DNA of 64,000 nucleotides from CAYPTB01 sp964413535 (GTDB taxonomy: Bacteria > Planctomycetota > UBA1135 > GCA-002686595). Every line of letters starts with the position of its first letter. Within the stretch, counting starts at the first letter, position 1. The notes below the pieces were generated by a model. That model saw only the letters and a list, made by a program, of their open reading frames with translations. It did not search any database and was not told the DNA's origin. Of this stretch, positions 26,224-34,966 are shown piece after piece. The stretch covers positions 248,001 to 312,000 of the forward strand of contig CAYPTB010000040.1 in assembly GCA_964413535.1 (NCBI GenBank). Reading direction: 5' to 3'. Made by a program: the position numbers and the translations under genes.

Positions 26224-28698
26224 TCACCACTGCGTGCCTCCGAAGAGGAAGTGGTAGCACGTTTCAGTCGGGGGGTAATGCTGGCCGCAAAGATAGTCCT
26301 GTCTCCCGTCGCCGTTGATGTCGCCGACTTTCTGGGAAGCCACAAGGCAATAGAAGGTCGAGGGTAGGTTGGTGACGGGCGGGATCGTGTCCGACTTCTT
26401 GGCCGTCGAGATCATCCGGTATTGGATCCCGCCCGAGATCTCTCGAATCAGGCAGTCGTCGAAGCCGTCTCCATCCCAATCGCCCAGCCAGAGGAACGAG
26501 ACGTCAGGAAATTCGTGGACCCAAATCGATGCTCCGCTAACACCGGAGAACACCCCGACGTTCCCGTGGATTCCACCTCCGACACCCAGAAGATCAGGCA
26601 CGCCGTCGCCGCTGATGTCCTGGACCACGGTGATTTTCTCGTACCAGTAGATCTCGTACGAAGGGTCGTCGCCCAGCGGAAGGATGATGGCGTCGCCGGT
26701 CGCACCGCTCACGAGAGAGGACTCACCGACGTCATGCCAGCTCCGGAGATCGATCACGCCATCGCCATCGAAGTCCGCGAGCGGGTCGAGCCGGTCCGCA
26801 CCGGTACCCCATCGCAGCGTGATGGGCTGCGCCGAGAAGACGGCGGAGTTTCTCAAGAAGAACTCGTCCTTCCCGTCGCCGTCCAGATCTCCGAGAGAGC
26901 CCGCAGGACCTGGGAGGTAGCCCCATGGATCGGGCATGGCTTCCTCCAGTTGCTGCGTCGCACCGGACATCCACATCGACCTCACGACTCCGGCCGCCGA
27001 CTCCCCGACCAGCAGCAGATCCGAGTGCCCGTCGCCATCGACGTCGCCGATCCCGTAAGTGTCACTCGTAGTCGGATAGAAGTCCTGTGCCGCGAAGCGA
27101 TCCGAGCTGATCTCGAACACCTGCTGGCACCCTTTCGACGAGTAGACCGCAGTCCACGGCCCCCCGAAGAGCCAGGCGAGGCGGTCGCTGCGGACGAGAT
27201 CCATAGCCCCGTCCGCATCGACGTCGCCAGCCGGAGCGAGGATGCTGTGGCCGTACTCCACACAGATCTGCTTGCAGAGATCAGTCGGGACGACGTAGTC
27301 GAACAGCGCCGCGACCAAGCCGTCCTCGGCGCCGATCTTCCCCTCGTACACGATGCACAGCTTGGCGACCGGTCCGGGCAACGGACCCCCGGCCTGGATC
27401 TCTGCGGCTGGAATGACGATCTCGTCGCCGGCCATCCACGTTCCGGCGCCTGGCTGGTGAGTGTGGAGCATCACCCGGTCGAGCGTCCCCGGACGTTGTA
27501 GCGCGATCCGGACCCGTCCACCTTCGAACGCGTTCCAAGGCGTGCCGATCGACGACGAGCGGTTCGTGAGGACCAGGTCTCCCTGTGCGTTCTGGCCGAC
27601 CTCGATCCGTCCACGGAAGAAGTGGTCGAGCAATCCGGCCGAGCTCCCGATCGCGCGGGGCACGAGGACCTTCAGGTTGTCGTGGACGATCGCCAGCGAG
27701 GCGTCCCCCCCGCAGCCGTCGCACGATTCGTCACACGAGCTCCCCTGCAAGGACCACCCGAAGGCCGGGGTAATGGGAAAGAAGAACTGCCGGTAGGCGA
27801 GCTTGGTGGGGACCATTCCGGGGATCGTCGACAGCGCGTATTCGTCGTCGAGCAGGCCGAGCCAATCCGAGCATGTGTCGTCATCGGTGTAGGTCACCTG
27901 GGGCTGGCCCAGCTCGAAGATCGTGTCGTCGCTGAAGAACCGGCTCGCGGTCCATTGCACGGCGTCTTTGAAGAAATCGGCATGCTTTCCCAGGGCGATC
28001 AGCGGCACGGGCTCCGAGAACATTCCACTCACCACGAGATCGGAGCCCTCGACCTCGAGTAGGCTCGATCCCGCCAAGAACTCGCCAAGCGGGATATGAT
28101 GCCCGGGGTGCGGGTCGTCGCGCGTGTGCGCGGGCGAGTACTGGTCCTGGATCAGGTGCAGGTTGCAGCCCAGCGCGACGAGCGCGTGCTCGAGGGCCTG
28201 CCGACGCTCGTCGAACGTCGACCCGAGGACGCTGTGCGCGTACTCCGCGAGCGCCCGGTGCCAGGTGAACGAGTTGAGCACCGAGCCATCCGCGCCGAAG
28301 GCCCACGCTTGGGCCGAGGTGTAGGTCAACCAGCCGCTCCCTCCTGTGTCCTGGAAGTGCCGCAGGCAACGGTGTTTCGTGAGCTCTCCGGCACCGCCGG
28401 GTACGCCGTCCTCCAGCACGCTTCCGGCGATCACGATGTCGCGAGCCGCCTGGCCGTCGAACCGGATCCCGGGAACGCGCTGGGCGAGATCGGTCCATGC
28501 ACTGGATAAGGGCATCTCGGCTAATCCGGCCTCCGCCAGCGCGGCATCGAACCGAGCGGAGTTACGGATGGCGTCCCGCGTGATCTGCGCGTGCGCCGGC
28601 TGCTCGTGTAGTGGGGTCCGGGCACCGGCGGACGCGGACAGCGCGACCGAAGCCGCGAGCGCAAGCACGGCTCGGCTCGACGTCGGGCAAGATTCCAT
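26224..28698 (-). CDS. Exported zinc-phospholipase-C-like domain plus FG-GAP repeats
   Basis: This 824-residue protein has a signal peptide to about residue 27. The mature N-terminus is followed by HAQITRDAI and, at 181-191, HLIQDQYSPAH, with more His (DPHPGHH) just after. These match the helical zinc-dependent phospholipase C/S1-P1 nuclease fold, in which an H-x3-D-x-(~5)-H helix binds the zinc cluster. From about residue 520 there are FG-GAP loops: DVDADGAMD, DVDGDGHSD, DLDGDGKDE, DFDGDGVID, DISGDGVPD, DWDGDGFDD and DINGDGRQD. A secreted lipase- or nuclease-like enzyme carried on a propeller is the likely reading. GAGGAG lies eight bases before the start. Confidence 0.72.
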   Translation of the reverse strand: MESCPTSSRAVLALAASVALSASAGARTPLHEQPAHAQITRDAIRNSARFDAALAEAGLAEMPLSSAWTDLAQRVPGIRFDGQAARDIVIAGSVLEDGVPGGAGELTKHRCLRHFQDTGGSGWLTYTSAQAWAFGADGSVLNSFTWHRALAEYAHSVLGSTFDERRQALEHALVALGCNLHLIQDQYSPAHTRDDPHPGHHIPLGEFLAGSSLLEVEGSDLVVSGMFSEPVPLIALGKHADFFKDAVQWTASRFFSDDTIFELGQPQVTYTDDDTCSDWLGLLDDEYALSTIPGMVPTKLAYRQFFFPITPAFGWSLQGSSCDESCDGCGGDASLAIVHDNLKVLVPRAIGSSAGLLDHFFRGRIEVGQNAQGDLVLTNRSSSIGTPWNAFEGGRVRIALQRPGTLDRVMLHTHQPGAGTWMAGDEIVIPAAEIQAGGPLPGPVAKLCIVYEGKIGAEDGLVAALFDYVVPTDLCKQICVEYGHSILAPAGDVDADGAMDLVRSDRLAWLFGGPWTAVYSSKGCQQVFEISSDRFAAQDFYPTTSDTYGIGDVDGDGHSDLLLVGESAAGVVRSMWMSGATQQLEEAMPDPWGYLPGPAGSLGDLDGDGKDEFFLRNSAVFSAQPITLRWGTGADRLDPLADFDGDGVIDLRSWHDVGESSLVSGATGDAIILPLGDDPSYEIYWYEKITVVQDISGDGVPDLLGVGGGIHGNVGVFSGVSGASIWVHEFPDVSFLWLGDWDGDGFDDCLIREISGGIQYRMISTAKKSDTIPPVTNLPSTFYCLVASQKVGDINGDGRQDYLCGQHYPPTETCYHFLFGGTQW

Positions 28699-28706
28699 GG
28701 TGATGT

Positions 28707-28712
28707 CTCCTC
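28707..28712 (-). promoter_or_regulatory. Ribosome binding site of the phospholipase-like gene
   Basis: GAGGAG on the minus strand lies eight bases before the ATG at 28698. It supports that start over longer in-frame extensions reaching 28869. Confidence 0.6.
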
Positions 28713-28733
28713 GGAGTCGTGGTTGTCGGGGCA

Positions 28734-30554
28734 CTACGGGCCGAGCACGCGCCAGCGTCCGCATTGGGGATCTCGTACGAGTCGCATCCGTAAGGACACG
28801 TTGTCCTGATCGGCTTCGAACACGCAGGTCGCTCCGGCATGCATGCGGCCTTGATAGGAGGTCGTGCATGCGATGAGCTGCGCAGCGGTCGCGCGAAGCA
28901 CTTCCCAGGCGTCGATGTCCGCGGCCAGGATCACGAGCTCTTCGTAGAACTCCGGCGCTGCCAGCGGCTCGAGCGCCGGCAGCGCATCCGCCAGGATCGC
29001 CGCGAAGAAGCCCTGCACGACGTCGTGGGGTCTACCGCCCGCGGGATCGCCGACCAGCGAGAGGACCTCGAGCGCCGCAGCCGAGGATCCATCGCGGCCC
29101 AGGACGAGCAGCGTCTCGCCGTTCCGCTCGAGCGTGAGCACGCTCGCGAGCGGACCGTTGGCGCGAACGCGACGGATGATCTCGGAGTTGCTCTCGGCGA
29201 TCACGACCTCTCCGGCTCGAGCGTCATGGAACACGATCCGCAGGGTCCCGGGCTCGACCGACAGGCAGGTTGGGGTTATCGATCCGATGCGGGACGCGCC
29301 GCTTCCCCAGCCCCGGAGCTCCTCGCCCGAGGCCGCGAAGGTGCGGATGCGTCCCTGCTCCGGGCACGCGACCGCGACCGAGCCGCCGGACAGGGTGACG
29401 ACCCTCCCCGGAGCGGACAGCGGATCGCTGACAGGACCTCGCAGCTCGCGCAGGAAGGTCCCGTCGAGCTCGAACATTTGCAGCCGATCGTTGTCCGTGT
29501 CGCTGATGCACAGCACCGTCGATCCGGTGGGACGGTCTTCGACCAACGCAACGTCGCTGGGTCCCCGGAGGTCGCCGGCCTGTGAGCCCGTCGCTCCGAG
29601 GAAGCCGTCTCCGGCGAAGGTCGGATCGAAGGACAGTCCCAAGCTCGCCCGCAGCCGGATGACGCGGTCTCCGCTTCGATCGACGACGTACATGTCCCCG
29701 TTCGGTGCGATGCAGAAACCGCCCGGCTGCGAGACCTCCGGAAGGGGAATCGTCATCGCGAGGGAGCCCTGCACATCGAATCCGAACAGCGACACCGGTT
29801 GGCCGCCGAGGACCCACACGCGCTCGGTCGCGGAGTCGAGCTCCGCGTCGGCGACGCTCGACAGAATCGAGGGGTGATTCCACGCCGTAGCTGGCGCCGG
29901 CGCCGGCAGGGACGAGAGGAAAGGAGTGCTGGCCGCGTCGCTGGAGTAGTACAGCCCCTGCGCCGTGCGCACTGTCAGGCGTGGCTTGTGATGCCCCGGA
30001 GGGACGGAGGCGAGCGCTATCGAGTCTGTCGGAGCCATCGACACGTCGATGGCTCCGTCCGCATCGACGTCGAGGAGGAACTCGGCCGCGTCGATGTCGG
30101 ACCGGATCGAGACAAGGACTGTCGTGCCCGCACCGAGGTCGCACTGCCGTGGATCGAAGCTCAGGCTGACGGCGGGTGAGGGCAGCTCGGAGTTCCCGAT
30201 CAAGAGCTTCTGATGGAGTCTGGATCCATCAGGTCGGCGACCCTCGAAACGCAACTCGTTGCTGCCAGGGAGCAAGGGAACCTCCCAGACGTAGAACCGC
30301 CCGTCATGCACGATCCCTTGCACCGACACCGGTTCCACCAGGGAGACTGATGAGAGATCCCCAGGCTCGATGACGAAGGTCATCGTCGAGGCGTCGACTT
30401 CCAGCGAGCTCGCTGCTCCAAAGCTGAACGTCAGCGCGCTGTGCCCTTGACCGCCGCCGCCCCCGCCGCTTCCGCAGCCGACGAGGGGGATCACCATCGC
30501 GACGAAGCCAACGCTGAGAGCCGCAACATAGCCGTGCCGGACTGTGGCAAACAT
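28734..30554 (-). CDS. Lipoprotein with NHL-like beta-propeller
   Basis: This 606-residue protein has a lipoprotein signal with lipobox LVGC (24-27) followed by a Gly-rich linker. An N-terminal beta domain covers about 40-190 and includes a DVDADGAIDV calcium-loop-like motif. From about 210 to 480 there are NHL/SMP-30-like blades, seen in PGGFCIAPNGDMYVVDRSGDRVIRL and CISDTDNDRLQMFELDGTF written here as separate blade fragments. The last ~120 residues form an unrecognised domain ending DPQCGRWRVLGP. It probably displays a propeller on the cell surface. It precedes the phospholipase-like gene by 35 bases, so the two are probably co-transcribed. AGGAGG sits seven bases before the ATG. Confidence 0.72.
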   Translation of the reverse strand: MFATVRHGYVAALSVGFVAMVIPLVGCGSGGGGGGQGHSALTFSFGAASSLEVDASTMTFVIEPGDLSSVSLVEPVSVQGIVHDGRFYVWEVPLLPGSNELRFEGRRPDGSRLHQKLLIGNSELPSPAVSLSFDPRQCDLGAGTTVLVSIRSDIDAAEFLLDVDADGAIDVSMAPTDSIALASVPPGHHKPRLTVRTAQGLYYSSDAASTPFLSSLPAPAPATAWNHPSILSSVADAELDSATERVWVLGGQPVSLFGFDVQGSLAMTIPLPEVSQPGGFCIAPNGDMYVVDRSGDRVIRLRASLGLSFDPTFAGDGFLGATGSQAGDLRGPSDVALVEDRPTGSTVLCISDTDNDRLQMFELDGTFLRELRGPVSDPLSAPGRVVTLSGGSVAVACPEQGRIRTFAASGEELRGWGSGASRIGSITPTCLSVEPGTLRIVFHDARAGEVVIAESNSEIIRRVRANGPLASVLTLERNGETLLVLGRDGSSAAALEVLSLVGDPAGGRPHDVVQGFFAAILADALPALEPLAAPEFYEELVILAADIDAWEVLRATAAQLIACTTSYQGRMHAGATCVFEADQDNVSLRMRLVRDPQCGRWRVLGP

Positions 30555-30561
30555 GGGAGAG

Positions 30562-30567
30562 CCTCCT
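30562..30567 (-). promoter_or_regulatory. Ribosome binding site of the NHL-like lipoprotein gene
   Basis: AGGAGG on the minus strand lies seven bases before the ATG at 30554. It fixes the start directly before a good lipoprotein signal and rules out the longer frame to 30647. Confidence 0.65.
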
Positions 30568-30722
30568 CGGCGGGCTGTTGAAGACGGTCGGGTCTGGTGA
30601 GCCCGGCAACTGTCGAGCACGTCACTGACCTTCGAAGGGAGCTCCATGCGGACTTCCCATGCGGAATCCGCAATCGAGCACCCGACCGCTGCGGTTAGGG
30701 GCGGCGCAAGATTGAACGAAAG

Positions 30723-30752
30723 GGCCGCGACCGCATCGCAGCGGCCGCGGCC
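30723..30752 (-). terminator. Terminator-like hairpin after the TraT-like gene
   Basis: Two 12-base arms (30723-30734 and 30741-30752) pair fully in minus-strand RNA with one G-U pair and a six-base loop. The hairpin begins 25 bases past the TraT-like stop and is followed on that strand by CCCTTTCGTTCAATCTT, a weak U-rich stretch. Confidence 0.5.
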
Positions 30753-30777
30753 GAATCTCTCGCTCTCAGACTCGATG

Positions 30778-31575
30778 CTACGGCAGCACGCTGGCGACCG
30801 AGCTCGGGATGCGCGGGAGGAGCGCCGCCAACGACTCTTCGCGGGTCATGCGCATCTGGTAGGTGACCGCCACGAGACGGAAGGTGTTGCGCCAGTGCGT
30901 CTGCTCCCTCTCGATCGATGCGCTGCGTTCGTCTTGTGTCGTGCGCGACCCGCTCTCGGTTCCGCGGGCGACGTTCGAGCCGCTCGCGGCGGCCTCCTCG
31001 CGTCCACGCGACTCGGTGAAGCCGCCCTCGATTCGCTCGGAGAGCTCGAGGTCGAGGATCAGGTCCCACTCGTAGACCTTGGAGAAGTTCTCCATCGCCG
31101 AGCCGGCCAATGTGCCGACGCTAGCGCCGACGATCCCGCCGACGACAACGCCGGTCATGCCTCCACGCTCACCGCCGACAACCGCCCCGCCGACCGCGCC
31201 GGCGAGCGGAGCAGCCTTGGCGACGGCTTGCATGGCGGACTCGCCGCCGTCGAAGGTCTTCGCCTTGTCGAAGTGCCGCAGCGTCGCGACGAGCTGGTAG
31301 TCAGCGTCGCGTGTGTCGACGACCTCGTAGCCGGCCGATGCTACGCCGCGAACGATCTCGTTGGTCAGGTCGAGGCCCGCACCGACCGCGTCCTTGAAGG
31401 GACGGATCCAAACCGTCGGGCGGTCCGAGCGCGGCTGGTCGAGCTCGGGCCGGGCGACCCATTCGATGGCCGCTTGCGGCTTGGCGTACTCATTGCCGGT
31501 GATGCCGCCGACGGTGCGGCAGGCCGTCGGGACGGCGAGCGCGAGTGCGCTCGAGAGGAGAAAGGCACGGTTCAC
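30778..31575 (-). CDS. TraT-like complement-resistance-family protein
   Basis: This 265-residue exported protein resembles enterobacterial TraT. After a signal sequence and a Cys near residue 19 it has DRPTVWIRPFKDAVG, a region like the TraT KRTVYVQVRNTSD segment, then IVRGVASAGYEVV. A Gly-rich hydrophobic core follows (GAVGGAVVGG, GVVVGGIVGASVG), with DLILDLELSERIEGG and a conserved-looking C-terminus. TraT is an outer-membrane lipoprotein for surface exclusion and serum resistance on F-like plasmids; chromosomal relatives have unknown roles. The GTG at 31575 has AGGAGG five bases upstream. It diverges from the kinase-TPR gene. Confidence 0.75.
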   Translation of the reverse strand: MNRAFLLSSALALAVPTACRTVGGITGNEYAKPQAAIEWVARPELDQPRSDRPTVWIRPFKDAVGAGLDLTNEIVRGVASAGYEVVDTRDADYQLVATLRHFDKAKTFDGGESAMQAVAKAAPLAGAVGGAVVGGERGGMTGVVVGGIVGASVGTLAGSAMENFSKVYEWDLILDLELSERIEGGFTESRGREEAAASGSNVARGTESGSRTTQDERSASIEREQTHWRNTFRLVAVTYQMRMTREESLAALLPRIPSSVASVLP

Positions 31576-31580
31576 GGTGA

Positions 31581-31586
31581 CCTCCT
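31581..31586 (-). promoter_or_regulatory. Ribosome binding site deciding a GTG start
   Basis: AGGAGG on the minus strand lies five bases before the GTG at 31575. It is the reason for choosing that start over upstream frames reaching 31800. Confidence 0.65.
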
Positions 31587-31740
31587 GGGCTCGGTGTGCT
31601 CGGGAACCGACTGCCGGCCCCACTCTTCTCCAGGGATGGAAGAGTCCCGAGCCCACGCGCGTGACGACGCAGCGCCGAATGGGCGGGTCTACAATCCCCC
31701 GCATCGTCCTGGAGCGGGACAGAAGAGGAAGAAGGGAAGA

Positions 31741-34700
31741 ATGGAATCGAGAGAGTTCGGCTCGGAGGCGGAGAGCCTGTTCGCAGAGTTGCTCAGCCAC
31801 GGCGAGCAGGACATCGATGCGGGTGTTCAGGCCTTGTGCCGCAAGCGCCCAGAGCTCGCGCTCGCGCTAGGCGAGATATGCGCGGGCTACCGCCTTGCCG
31901 AGGGTGTGCGGCGCGGACTCGGGCTAGCACCCTCAGTGCTGAGCTCGCATGCGTTGGACGAGGGATCGAGCAAGGCGAGCGGGAAGGCCGCGTCCATCTG
32001 CCCTACGCCCATTCCCGAGCCCGAGGAGCGCCTGGCGAGCCTCGCCGCGCGAGCACGCGCAGGCCGCCGCCTCGAGCTCGGCCGCGAGCTCGGCCGAGGC
32101 GGCATGGGACAGGTACTCGAGGCGTTCGATGCCGACCTCGGCCGCCGCCTCGCGCTCAAGCGCATCCGGATCGACCGACTGCCGCCGAAGGAGGGAGGCG
32201 ACGCGGCCGTGCGTGCGCATCTCCTGCACCGTTTCCTTGCCGAGGCGCAGATCACGGCGCAGCTCGAGCACCCCGGGATCGTTCCGGTGCACGACATCGG
32301 TGTCGACGAGCGCGGAGAGCCCTTCTACACGATGGCGAAGGTCGAGGGCGAGGACCTCGGGCGCGTGTTCGACAAGGCGCGTGAGGGGCGCGAAGGCTGG
32401 TCGCTCGTGCGCGCGGTCGAGATCCTCGTGCGCGTCGCGGAAACGCTCGCCTACGCTCACGAGCGGGGCGTCGTGCACCGCGACATCAAGCCGGACAACG
32501 TCCGCGTCGGGAGGCTCGGCCAGGTGTACGTGACGGACTGGGGACTTGCCCGCGTACTCGGCGAGGAAGGCGCGACGCCGATGCCCGTCCGAACCGATCG
32601 CCAACGCGCGATCGAGGAGGGCTCGCCGCTCGCGACACGCGAAGGCCTAGTGCCGGGGACGCCCCAGTACATGGCGCCGGAGCAGGCCGTCGGGCACACG
32701 GCCGAGATCAGCTTGCGGACGGACGTCTACGGGCTCGGAGCCTTGCTCTATGACCTCCTCGCCGGCCGTCCGCCCCATCCCCGCGGTGACTCGACGGACG
32801 AGGAGCTGCGTCGGCGCGTCGCGAAAGAGCCCCCCACACCGCTTGAGCGCCTAGCCTCTGAAGCGCCGCCCGAGCTCATCGCGGTCGCCGAAAAAGCGAT
32901 GTCGCGCAAGCCCGCGGACCGCTACGCGAGCGCGATCGAGCTCGCCTCCGACTTGCGCGCCTTCCTCGAGGGCCGGGTAGTGCAAGCGCACCGCACAGGA
33001 GCGTGGATCGAGCTCATCAAGTGGACCCGCCGCAACCGCCTGTCCGCGGCTGCGATCGGTGCAGCCTTCGTCCTACTCATAGGCGGGCTTGCGACCGCGA
33101 TGGGCCTCCGGGCGCACGCGACAGAGAGCGCGCGGCTCGCTGAAGATCGCAAGGACGAGGCTGAGCTGCAAGCCGAGATCGCGCAGAAGGAAGCCCAGCG
33201 CGCCGAGTTGGCCGAGCGCAAAGTGCGCCTCAACCTGGCGGAGGCCCATCTGCGCAGCGCGGACCTCGCGCGTCAGCGCGGTAGCTGGAAACAGGTCCTC
33301 GAGGAGCTCGAAGCCGCGCGGTCCGCCGGCTTCCCTGACGAGATAGACCTGGAGTTGCGGCGCGCTGAAGCGCTGCACGCGCTCGCGCGGCACGACGAAG
33401 CGGTCGGCATGCTCGATGCGTTGCTCGCGCGCGAGGATCTTGGAGCGCACCGCGGGCGGGCCCTGCTCGAGCGCGGCTCACTCGCGATGGAGGAGTACGC
33501 GAAGCCCCAGGAAGCCGAGGCGCTGATTCGAGATGCGCTCGAGCACGACTTGGCACCCAGCCATGCCGCATACGCTCGCGGTCTGCTCGCCCCCACTGTG
33601 CCCGAGTCGGTCCAGGAGCTGCGCGCGGCGTTGGCACTGGCGCCTTTCCACCATGGGGCGCGTACGGCGCTGCTGGTCCTGCTCGTCGTCGGCGGCCGGC
33701 ACGCTGAGGCCCTCGAGGAGGCGCGTGTGCTGCGCGCCTTCTACCCCGAGGATGCTCTTCCGGATCTCGCGGACGCCGTGGTTTTCACGCTGCTCGCGCG
33801 CGAGGACGAAGCCGACGCAGCTCTGGGGCGCGCCCGCGCAAAGCTGCGCTCGCAGGAGTTCGAGAACCTCGAGTGGCTGGTGAGCTTCGTGCGCGAATTT
33901 CGAGATGCGCAAAGCCCGAGCGCGATGATCGGCGGAGAGGATCCGGATGGACGCAAAGCCGAGCAGCGTATCGTCGCGCTTTGGTGGGAGAGGTCGGCGG
34001 ACCTTCCGGAGGTCCTGGCCAGCTTCGGGGTCCCCAACCTGCCGTGCATCGCAGCCTCCTGGGGAGCTGGCTTCCAGGGACTGCTAGCAATGATAGACGT
34101 CGGCAACCTGCTCGCGAACTTCGGCAAGAGGCCAGTCAATGCTCCCCCGGCGAACAACTTTGCGCGTGCTCGGCCGCACCTCGCCCGGGCATGGGCAGCA
34201 AATCCCGATGGAGCCTTCGCCTTCTTCGAGGCCGCTTGCGTCCTCGCAGTGGGTCCATCCGGAGCGGACGAGTCGCAGCAGCGCGAGGCGGAGGAGCTCT
34301 ATCGGCGCGCGAGCGAGGCCAACTCCTTCCTGCCGGGGATACAGCGGGCGGCTCGGCTGTTGGCCACCTTGTGCCAGTGCACGGTGTATCGACTCGCCGG
34401 TGACCTCGCGATCCGAGAGCGAGCCATGTCTGGGATCCGCTACTTCTCCTCGCTGCCCGATCTCAGGACAGACGAGCGCATGTGGTTGTCGACGTTTTCG
34501 CGCATTTCCGAGGAGCCCGAATATGCGCTTCTCGTGGATCGTGCATGGCGGGGTAATCAGGAGCTCGCGTCCGCCGACCTGCGGCGGCGAGCTGCGCTCT
34601 GGGAGGTGCTCACGGACAAGAAACGCGCAATGGCCGATTGGGAGCGCGTGCTCGAGCTCGACCCCGAGGACGCGGTCGCACGCACGCGGCTCGATGAGCT

Positions 34701-34767
34701 CCGCCGCGTTGGGAGCAGTCGAGCCAGCGACGCCGCGCCAGGTGGGGACGGCGTGTCGGGCGATTGA
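31741..34767 (+). CDS. Transmembrane Ser/Thr protein kinase with large TPR-rich C-terminal region
   Basis: This 1008-residue protein has a ~110-residue helical N-terminus and then a Hanks-type kinase domain (about 111-410). The glycine loop is GRGGMGQV, the catalytic Lys is K140 (LALKRI), and the HRD motif is VVHRDIKPDN (D248). The metal motif is DWG (D266) in place of DFG, and APEQ follows. The stretch between DWG and GTPQYMAPEQ is about 20 residues longer than usual. A membrane helix lies at about 435-455. The remaining ~550 residues are helical with TPR-like units. The TPR part would be outside, so it may sense a protein or peptide and signal to the kinase. GAAGGGAAGA precedes the ATG. Confidence 0.9.
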   Translation: MESREFGSEAESLFAELLSHGEQDIDAGVQALCRKRPELALALGEICAGYRLAEGVRRGLGLAPSVLSSHALDEGSSKASGKAASICPTPIPEPEERLASLAARARAGRRLELGRELGRGGMGQVLEAFDADLGRRLALKRIRIDRLPPKEGGDAAVRAHLLHRFLAEAQITAQLEHPGIVPVHDIGVDERGEPFYTMAKVEGEDLGRVFDKAREGREGWSLVRAVEILVRVAETLAYAHERGVVHRDIKPDNVRVGRLGQVYVTDWGLARVLGEEGATPMPVRTDRQRAIEEGSPLATREGLVPGTPQYMAPEQAVGHTAEISLRTDVYGLGALLYDLLAGRPPHPRGDSTDEELRRRVAKEPPTPLERLASEAPPELIAVAEKAMSRKPADRYASAIELASDLRAFLEGRVVQAHRTGAWIELIKWTRRNRLSAAAIGAAFVLLIGGLATAMGLRAHATESARLAEDRKDEAELQAEIAQKEAQRAELAERKVRLNLAEAHLRSADLARQRGSWKQVLEELEAARSAGFPDEIDLELRRAEALHALARHDEAVGMLDALLAREDLGAHRGRALLERGSLAMEEYAKPQEAEALIRDALEHDLAPSHAAYARGLLAPTVPESVQELRAALALAPFHHGARTALLVLLVVGGRHAEALEEARVLRAFYPEDALPDLADAVVFTLLAREDEADAALGRARAKLRSQEFENLEWLVSFVREFRDAQSPSAMIGGEDPDGRKAEQRIVALWWERSADLPEVLASFGVPNLPCIAASWGAGFQGLLAMIDVGNLLANFGKRPVNAPPANNFARARPHLARAWAANPDGAFAFFEAACVLAVGPSGADESQQREAEELYRRASEANSFLPGIQRAARLLATLCQCTVYRLAGDLAIRERAMSGIRYFSSLPDLRTDERMWLSTFSRISEEPEYALLVDRAWRGNQELASADLRRRAALWEVLTDKKRAMADWERVLELDPEDAVARTRLDELRRVGSSRASDAAPGGDGVSGD

Positions 34768-34966
34768 TCGAGCTGAGTGGGCGGAGCAAACACGTTTACG
34801 CGTTCGGCCCGGCGTTGCGTGGCTTGCGCGACCGAGCGCGGATCCAACGGTTCCCAGCGCAGCACTCCAGCACAGAACCGACCCGGTCTCGTCTCCAGGC
34901 GCGACTTCACGGTCTCCAGCGGCCGATCTGCGGAGAATCCGAGGCACTCGTTCCAGGCCACTGTGC

